Shown here piece after piece: positions 58,312 through 64,000 of a stretch of DNA of 64,000 nucleotides. The position numbers and the translations under genes were made by a program. A model generated the notes under the pieces. The model saw nothing but the letters and a program-made list of their open reading frames with translations, did not search any database and was not told the origin of the DNA. Every line of letters begins with the position of its first letter. Position 1 is the first letter of the stretch. Source of the stretch: Mucilaginibacter_A sp964251965 (GTDB lineage Bacteria > Bacteroidota > Bacteroidia > Sphingobacteriales > Sphingobacteriaceae); contig CAXULQ010000006.1 of NCBI GenBank assembly GCA_964251965.1, positions 62,001-126,000 of the forward strand, read 5' to 3'.

Positions 58312-60147
58312 ATGTGCGGAATTGTTGGATATATCGGTTACAGAGATGCCTATCCTATCCTGGTTAAAGGTTTACACCGTTTAGAATATCGCGGTTATGA
58401 CAGTGCAGGTGTTGCTTTATTAGACCAGGAAATTAAAGTTTACAAAAAAGCCGGGAAAGTTAGCGACCTCGAAAATTTTGTAAAAGATATTCCACTTAAA
58501 GGCACTGCCGGAATGGGCCACACACGTTGGGCCACACATGGCGCACCGAGCGACCGCAACTCTCATCCGCATTCTTCCGGCAACCGCAAACTAACTATCA
58601 TCCACAATGGTATCATCGAGAATTATGCTACCGTAAAAGAAGCATTGATCGAAAAAGGCCATGAGTTTAAAAGTGATACCGATACCGAAGTACTGATCCA
58701 TCTGGTAGAAAACATTCAGGACGAAACAAAATTAGGGCTAAAAGAAGCAGTGCGTATCGCTTTAACGCAGGTTATTGGCGCTTATGCCATCGTAATTATC
58801 AGCAGTGAGGAACCGGACTTACTGATTGCAGCCCGCAAAGGCAGCCCAATGGTAATTGGTGTTGGCAAAGGGGAATATTTTATTGCTTCTGATGCTACAC
58901 CAATTGTTGAATATACCAAAAACGTAATCTACCTAAACGACAACGAAATTGCGATTATCAGCAGAAATAATTTGCTGATCAAAAGTATCGACAATGTTGT
59001 GCAAATACCTTATGTCCACGAACTGGAGCTAAAACTCGAAATGCTGGAAAAAGGCGGTTTCGACCATTTTATGCTGAAGGAAATTTACGAACAGCCGCGT
59101 TCTGTACGAGATTGTATGCGTGGCCGTATTTATCCGCAGCAAGGGCGTGTGCAATTAGGCGGCTTAAAAGAGTATGCCGAGAAGTTGAAAAATATAGACC
59201 GTATTATTATTGTGGCCTGCGGCACTTCCTGGCATGCAGGTTTGGTGGGCGAATATTTGATTGAGGAATATGGAAGGGTTTCGGTTGAAGTAGAATATGC
59301 TTCGGAGTTTCGTTACCGTAATCCCATCATTTCAGAAAAAGATTTGATTATCGCCATTTCCCAATCCGGAGAAACGGCCGATACCATGGCTGCTTTAGGT
59401 TTGGCCAAAAGCAAAGGCGCAACTATTTTTGGTGTTTGCAATGTGGTTGGCGCTTCCATTCCGCGCATTACAGATGCTGGCGTTTATACACACGCTGGCC
59501 CGGAAATTGGAGTAGCTTCAACCAAAGCATTTACCGGGCAGGTTACGGTTTTAACTTTAATTGCTCTTTACATTGCCCAATTAAAAGGAACGGTTAACCA
59601 AAGCAAGCTGATAACTTTGTTGACGGAATTAAACGAAATTCCTGATTTAATTGAGCAAGCCTTAAAACACAACGAAGAAATAAAAACCATTGCCCAGAAG
59701 TTTAAAGATGCACGAAATTTTTTGTTTCTCGGCCGGGGAAGTGCTTTTCCGGTTGCTTTAGAAGGTGCCTTGAAACTGAAGGAGATTTCGTACATCCATG
59801 CTGAAGGATATCCGGCAGCAGAAATGAAACATGGTCCGATTGCTTTAATCGATGAAGAAATGCCGGTCGTTTTTATCGCCACAAAGCATTCTTCTTACGA
59901 AAAAGTAATCAGCAATATCCAGGAAGTTAAAGCACGCGGCGGACAAGTAATTGCGATTGTTACCGATGGTGATAAAGAAGTGAAAAAAATGGCCGATCAT
60001 GTGATCGAAATCCCACAAACAGACGAAGCTTTTTTACCTTTATTGGCCACGATTCCATTACAGTTGCTGGCTTATCATATCGCGGTAATGCGTGGCTGCA
60101 ATGTTGATCAACCTCGTAACTTAGCGAAATCGGTAACGGTAGAGTAG
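58312..60147 (+). CDS. glmS: Glutamine-fructose-6-phosphate aminotransferase (isomerising)
   Basis: 611 residues. Supplies glucosamine-6-phosphate for peptidoglycan and LPS. N-terminal glutaminase with nucleophile Cys2 (MCGIVGYIGYRDAYPI), GHTRWATHGAPS; C-terminal sugar-isomerase domain with two SIS units (ACGTSWHAG, SQSGETADT, GPEIGVASTKAFT) and the C-terminal DQPRNLAKSVTVE. No glmS ribozyme-like structure is seen in the short leader. Confidence 0.98.
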   Translation: MCGIVGYIGYRDAYPILVKGLHRLEYRGYDSAGVALLDQEIKVYKKAGKVSDLENFVKDIPLKGTAGMGHTRWATHGAPSDRNSHPHSSGNRKLTIIHNGIIENYATVKEALIEKGHEFKSDTDTEVLIHLVENIQDETKLGLKEAVRIALTQVIGAYAIVIISSEEPDLLIAARKGSPMVIGVGKGEYFIASDATPIVEYTKNVIYLNDNEIAIISRNNLLIKSIDNVVQIPYVHELELKLEMLEKGGFDHFMLKEIYEQPRSVRDCMRGRIYPQQGRVQLGGLKEYAEKLKNIDRIIIVACGTSWHAGLVGEYLIEEYGRVSVEVEYASEFRYRNPIISEKDLIIAISQSGETADTMAALGLAKSKGATIFGVCNVVGASIPRITDAGVYTHAGPEIGVASTKAFTGQVTVLTLIALYIAQLKGTVNQSKLITLLTELNEIPDLIEQALKHNEEIKTIAQKFKDARNFLFLGRGSAFPVALEGALKLKEISYIHAEGYPAAEMKHGPIALIDEEMPVVFIATKHSSYEKVISNIQEVKARGGQVIAIVTDGDKEVKKMADHVIEIPQTDEAFLPLLATIPLQLLAYHIAVMRGCNVDQPRNLAKSVTVE

Positions 60148-60222
60148 GAAGAAAGCGATTAGATAATTGTTGATAGTTCATAGGTAGCTGCCCAAACCTC
60201 GTACCTAAATCCTAATACCCAA

Positions 60223-61776
60223 ATGAAAAAGCTGATACTGTTTTTACCTCTGTTTTTTTTGCTAAACGTTTGTTTTGCGCAACTTTCGCCGCGGCAGCAA
60301 TATCCGGGCTTGTTTGAAGCTGTGCAGTTAAACAGCATTTATCCGGATAACAAAACTTTTGTAGATGCCATCCCAAAACAAGACCCAAAGCAGATCATGC
60401 AGGAATACAACGCACAAAAAGATCAGCCCGGCTTCGACTTAAAATCTTTTGTACAGGCACATTTTAATGAACCAGTTTCGGGAAGCAACAACTTTAAAAG
60501 CGATATGAACGCTGGCATCCGCGAGCATATTGATACGCTTTGGCAGGTTTTATACCGGAGGCATGATACCATTTCTAAAGGCTCTTTGCTTCTTTTACCG
60601 CATAATTTTATTGTTCCCGGCGGCCGTTTCCGCGAAACTTATTATTGGGACACTTACTTTACGATGCTGGGTTTGCAGGAGAGCCATAAAGTGCAACTGA
60701 TCCGCGATATGGTGGATAACTTTGCTTACCTGCTCGATCATTTCGGCCATATTCCCAATGGCACGCGTACTTATTATTTAAGCCGAAGTCAGCCGCCGTT
60801 TTTTTCGATGATGCTGGATATTTTAGCCAAAGATGAAGGCGACGAGGTTTACGCCCGTTATCAACCCGAATTGTTAAAAGAATACGCGTATTTTATGCAA
60901 GGCGCGGCTAATTTAAAAGTTGGGACGGCTTACAAACTGGCCGTAAAAATGCCGCAAGGTGAGATTTTGAACCGTTATTGGGACGATAGCGACCAGCCGC
61001 GCGAGGAATCTTACAAAGAAGATGTGGCTTCCGGCAAACTTACCAACCAGGATTTATCAACTTATTACCGCAATATCCGTGCGGCGGCAGCTTCCGGCTG
61101 GGATTTTAGCAGCCGCTGGTTTGATGCTTCTCAAAAGCTGTCTTCAATCCAAACTACACAAATTATTCCGGTTGATTTAAACTGTTTATTGTATCATCTG
61201 GAAAATTCGATTGCTCGTTCTTACGGTTTGCAAGGCAATAAAAGCAAACAAAATTTTTACCTGGTAAAAGCAGCACAGCGCAAAAAAGCGATCTTGAAAT
61301 ATTGCTGGAACGAAGAAGTTGGCTGGTTTCTGGATTACAACTGGCAGCAAAAAAAGCAATCGCCGGTAGAAACGCTGGCCGGAACATTTCCATTGGAGTT
61401 TAACATTGCTACAGCTGTACAAGCTTCCAGCGTAGCCAAAAAACTCGAAACTAAATTTTTAAAACCAGGCGGATTAGTAACGACGATTAACCGGACCGGC
61501 CAGCAATGGGATGCGCCGAATGCCTGGGCACCGCTGCAATATATGGCGATTGATGGTTTAACAAAATATCAGCAAGACGCTTTGGCCAAAACTATTGCCG
61601 TGCGCTGGATCGAAACCAATATCCGCGTGTTTAAAGAAACTGGCAAGCTGATGGAAAAGTACAACGTACTGGATACGCAACTAAAAGCTGGCGGCGGCGA
61701 GTATCCATTGCAGGATGGATTTGGCTGGACGAATGGCGTGTTACTGAATTTGATGAACCGGTATCAGGGGAAATGA
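60223..61776 (+). CDS. treA: Periplasmic trehalase (GH37)
   Basis: 517 residues with a signal peptide (MKKLILFLPLFFLLNVCFA). Splits trehalose to two glucoses by inversion. GH37 signature 1 is PGGRFRETYYWDTY (132-145); signature 2 is QWDAPNAWAP (428-437); the catalytic Asp region SGWDFSSRWF and the C-terminal glycine-rich GGGEYPLQDGFGWTNGV are intact. Bacteroidota often lack an uptake route for intact trehalose, which fits a periplasmic enzyme. Contains a match to the repeat core (60588-60599) that is probably coding coincidence. Confidence 0.95.
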   Translation: MKKLILFLPLFFLLNVCFAQLSPRQQYPGLFEAVQLNSIYPDNKTFVDAIPKQDPKQIMQEYNAQKDQPGFDLKSFVQAHFNEPVSGSNNFKSDMNAGIREHIDTLWQVLYRRHDTISKGSLLLLPHNFIVPGGRFRETYYWDTYFTMLGLQESHKVQLIRDMVDNFAYLLDHFGHIPNGTRTYYLSRSQPPFFSMMLDILAKDEGDEVYARYQPELLKEYAYFMQGAANLKVGTAYKLAVKMPQGEILNRYWDDSDQPREESYKEDVASGKLTNQDLSTYYRNIRAAAASGWDFSSRWFDASQKLSSIQTTQIIPVDLNCLLYHLENSIARSYGLQGNKSKQNFYLVKAAQRKKAILKYCWNEEVGWFLDYNWQQKKQSPVETLAGTFPLEFNIATAVQASSVAKKLETKFLKPGGLVTTINRTGQQWDAPNAWAPLQYMAIDGLTKYQQDALAKTIAVRWIETNIRVFKETGKLMEKYNVLDTQLKAGGGEYPLQDGFGWTNGVLLNLMNRYQGK

Positions 61777-61975
61777 TCCTGTTTTTATCGGATGATTTTT
61801 GATGAAGTTTTACAGAATCTATCAGCCTCAGCCCCTATCCGTTTGTAAGTATCTATACGCATAAAAGTCCTTCAATATCAAATTAAACCTTTGATATTTA
61901 ATAAATAATATAACTTGTGATGGTGTAATCCGCTGATTCTAATAAAATGCCTTTGAAATAATTTATCTTTAACTT

Positions 61976-62293
61976 GTGAAATACATCTACCTTTTATTCT
62001 CTTTTTACGTGATTTTGCTTTCGGCAAAGCCATGTTGTGCAGACAGGGAATGCCAGGAGAAATACTCCACGAACAAAGAACTTGCCGGAAAAACTTCATC
62101 TAAAGAAAAAGAGTGCCAGGGCTGTTCGCCCTTCTTTTCGTGCGGTTCCTGTGTAGGTTTTATTATAGCCAAACCAGTTACGCATACTTTAGCGTTAATT
62201 GCTGAAATTGCGGACAGGTATTATGCAAGTTACCAGCAGCCCAACCTAAAGAAAATATCTCTTGCAATTTGGCAGCCGCCCCAATTAGGTTAA
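61976..62293 (+). CDS. Small Cys-rich secreted protein (DUF6660-like)
   Basis: 105 residues from a GTG start (no ATG before the signal peptide). Signal-like N-terminus (KYIYLLFSFYVILLSAKPCC), then cysteine-rich segments CCADREC, KECQGCSPFFSCGSCVGF, eight or so cysteines in all. Small proteins of this shape occur just before TonB receptors in Bacteroidota and are suspected to handle metals. The next gene (TonB receptor) begins 60 bases downstream, so co-transcription is likely. Family assignment from memory. Confidence 0.6.
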   Translation: MKYIYLLFSFYVILLSAKPCCADRECQEKYSTNKELAGKTSSKEKECQGCSPFFSCGSCVGFIIAKPVTHTLALIAEIADRYYASYQQPNLKKISLAIWQPPQLG

Positions 62294-62353
62294 TACATTT
62301 TTACAGCTATCCAAAAGCTGATTTTACTGGTATTAACTTAATCCTGAATTTTA

Positions 62354-64000
62354 ATGAAACGATTTTACGTGCTGCTAACAGCACTACTTTTTTCGGCTAT
62401 AGCTTATTCCCAAAATACATTTAAAGCGGTTATCAAAGACAGCAAAACAGCAGCTCCGTTAATCGGTGCTACCGCACTTTTACAAAGCACCACAACAGGT
62501 GCTGCCGCGGACACTTCCGGCCAGGTTACCCTTACCGGTATTCCTAACGGCAGGCAGGTTTTGCAGTTCCGCTATGTTGGCTATGAAACCAGGCAGGATA
62601 CCTTAACTTTTCCGCTTACCCAAATCCAGCCGGTTGTTATTTTACTTTCTGCCAAAGGAAAGGGAGAAGGCAAAGAACTGGGCGAAGTGGTGGTTGCAGC
62701 TACACGAAGCAGCAGGACATTGGCCAATACGCCAACCAGAGTAGAAGTCATTTCGGGTGAGGAACTCGAAGAAAAAGGCAATATGAAGCCCGGCGATATC
62801 CGGATGATTCTTGCTGAAAGTACGGGCATCCAAACGCAGCAAACTTCTGCCACCAGCGGCAATTCCAGTATCCGTATTCAGGGATTGGACGGAAAGTACA
62901 CGCAGATCATCCGGGACGGTTTCCCATTATATTCCGGTTTTTCCGGAGGTTTGGGACTTTTGCAGATTGCACCGCTCGACTTGAAACAGGTGGAAGTCAT
63001 TAAAGGATCATCATCCACCCTTTACGGCGGAGGCGCAATTGCAGGCCTGGTTAACCTGGTTTCTAAAACGCCAGGCGAAGCGCGCGAACTAAACTTTTTA
63101 CTAAACGGAACATCGGCATTAGGACTGGATGCAAGCGGCTTTTATTCCCAGAAGTTTAAAAAAATGGGTGCCACCATTTACGCCGCTTACAACCACGGCA
63201 GCCCTTATGATCCTTCGGACATTGGCCTGACGGCCATTCCAAAGTATGACCGATTTACGCTGAACCCTAAACTGTTTTTTTACTTTAATGACCGAACTAC
63301 TTTAAATATAGGCATGAACAGCACTATTGAAAACCGGATAGGCGGCGACCTAATGTACATCAAAGGACAAGGCAGTGCGGAACATTCCTATTTCGAGGAA
63401 AATAAAACAGGGCGTTATAGCAGCCAGGCGCAGTTCGACCATGAGTTCGAAAATCAACATAAAATAACGGTTAAAAACAGTATAAGCTACTTTGACCGGG
63501 TAATCAACCTTCCTGATTACCGTTTTTCTGGCGTTCAGGTTTCTACTTACAGTGAGGCCAACTACAGCAAAACCGGTAAGAGGGCAGACTGGGTAGCAGG
63601 GCTTAATTTTTTGACTGATAATTTCAGGGAGGATAAAGTCATCAGTTTTCCACTGCGCAGTTATAACTATAATACGATAGGCGGTTTTGTGCAGAATACC
63701 TGGAACGCTTCCAATAAAATCACTTTAGAAACTGGTATCAGAGGGGATTACCACAATGCGTATGGTTTTTTCTTTTTGCCGAGAGTGTCTGCCCTGTATA
63801 AAATCAACCAGCACTTTTCTACCCGTTTGGGCGGGGGTTTGGGCTATAAGGCACCAACCGTATTTACCGAAGATGCAGAGCGCGTTCAGTTCAGAAATGT
63901 ATTGCCAATTGATGTAGCTGGCACCAAAGCAGAGCGTTCTTACGGCGCAAATTTCGACTTAAATTATCGTACCGGCCTTTTTAATGATTGGGTAGGGTTC
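62354..64000 (+). CDS. TonB-dependent receptor, 5' part (runs off the window end)
   Basis: At least 549 residues. Signal peptide (MKRFYVLLTALLFSAIAYS), a CarboxypepD_reg-like domain (20-95; FKAVIKDSKTAAPLIGATAL, FRYVGYETRQDTL), the TonB box region/plug (about 110-225; EVVVAATRSSRTLANTPTRV, IRIQGLDGKYTQIIRDGFPL, EVIKGSSSTLYGGGAIAGLV) and the beginning of the beta barrel. Typical of ferric-siderophore or metal receptors rather than SusC. The Cys-rich small protein upstream favours metal uptake. Barrel end is outside the window. Confidence 0.92.
   Translation, partial: MKRFYVLLTALLFSAIAYSQNTFKAVIKDSKTAAPLIGATALLQSTTTGAAADTSGQVTLTGIPNGRQVLQFRYVGYETRQDTLTFPLTQIQPVVILLSAKGKGEGKELGEVVVAATRSSRTLANTPTRVEVISGEELEEKGNMKPGDIRMILAESTGIQTQQTSATSGNSSIRIQGLDGKYTQIIRDGFPLYSGFSGGLGLLQIAPLDLKQVEVIKGSSSTLYGGGAIAGLVNLVSKTPGEARELNFLLNGTSALGLDASGFYSQKFKKMGATIYAAYNHGSPYDPSDIGLTAIPKYDRFTLNPKLFFYFNDRTTLNIGMNSTIENRIGGDLMYIKGQGSAEHSYFEENKTGRYSSQAQFDHEFENQHKITVKNSISYFDRVINLPDYRFSGVQVSTYSEANYSKTGKRADWVAGLNFLTDNFREDKVISFPLRSYNYNTIGGFVQNTWNASNKITLETGIRGDYHNAYGFFFLPRVSALYKINQHFSTRLGGGLGYKAPTVFTEDAERVQFRNVLPIDVAGTKAERSYGANFDLNYRTGLFNDWVGF

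Overview
The window reads as a chromosomal segment from a Bacteroidota bacterium, most likely family Sphingobacteriaceae (Pedobacter/Mucilaginibacter-like). The evidence is an AT-rich genome with few Shine-Dalgarno sites, promoters of the Bacteroidota type (TTG, about 19 bases, TAnnTTTG), a bacillithiol synthesis gene (bshA), a DUF4270 lipoprotein, zinc-free S14 and L36 proteins, and a CarboxypepD_reg-type TonB receptor. Nothing in the window is a phage, an integrase, a full insertion sequence or a CRISPR array.

Layout. 1-7 kb (minus strand): the 5' part of tig, tRNA-Leu(UAG) with its own promoter and terminator, bshA, a small coiled-coil secreted protein, a VOC protein, and an overlapping pair of a beta-lactamase-fold hydrolase and a lipoprotein amidohydrolase. 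7-14 kb (plus): mutL, two rhomboid proteases, an EEP-family phosphatase, cysS and a secreted NTF2-like protein. 14-20 kb: surA-moxR (minus), an unknown gene plus rdgB (plus), dnaK (minus). 20-35 kb (minus): an unbroken 29-gene S10-spc-alpha ribosomal cluster from rplC to rplQ, including secY, map, infA and rpoA. 35-41 kb: a roughly 6 kb block that separates rplC from rpsJ. It holds a fungal-type prephenate dehydrogenase, a membrane coiled-coil protein and a three-gene exported module (Gfo/Idh/MocA oxidoreductase, TIM-barrel isomerase, DUF1080 protein) that looks like a 3-keto-glycoside pathway. 41-45 kb (minus): rpsL-rpsG-fusA-rpsJ. 45-52 kb: an endonuclease III-like gene, a 60-residue orphan, an OmpA-family lipoprotein, and the rimP-nusA-infB operon. 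52-62 kb: a small membrane protein, a TlpA-like thioredoxin, rfaE2-like/panD/panC, a stand-alone GT5 domain, a DUF4270 lipoprotein, glmS and a periplasmic trehalase. 62-64 kb: a Cys-rich small protein and the start of a TonB receptor.

The most unusual signal is a dispersed short repeat with core ATRCTTCTTTTA (reverse TAAAAGAAGYAT), usually followed by a variable 4-6 base loop and TAAAAATT. I count at least 22 strict cores in or beside intergenic DNA in 64 kb, plus degenerate ones. Many are in inverted pairs. Several abut or supply start and stop codons, one pair encodes part of a signal peptide, and pairs sit at both edges of the block that interrupts the ribosomal supercluster. One copy is nested in a 152-base element with 13-base terminal inverted repeats. 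The ribosomal cluster also carries likely control RNAs: an S8-binding-site mimic just upstream of rpsH, competing hairpins between rpsG and fusA, and a hairpin before rpsJ. The rimP-nusA-infB leader has an attenuator-like hairpin.
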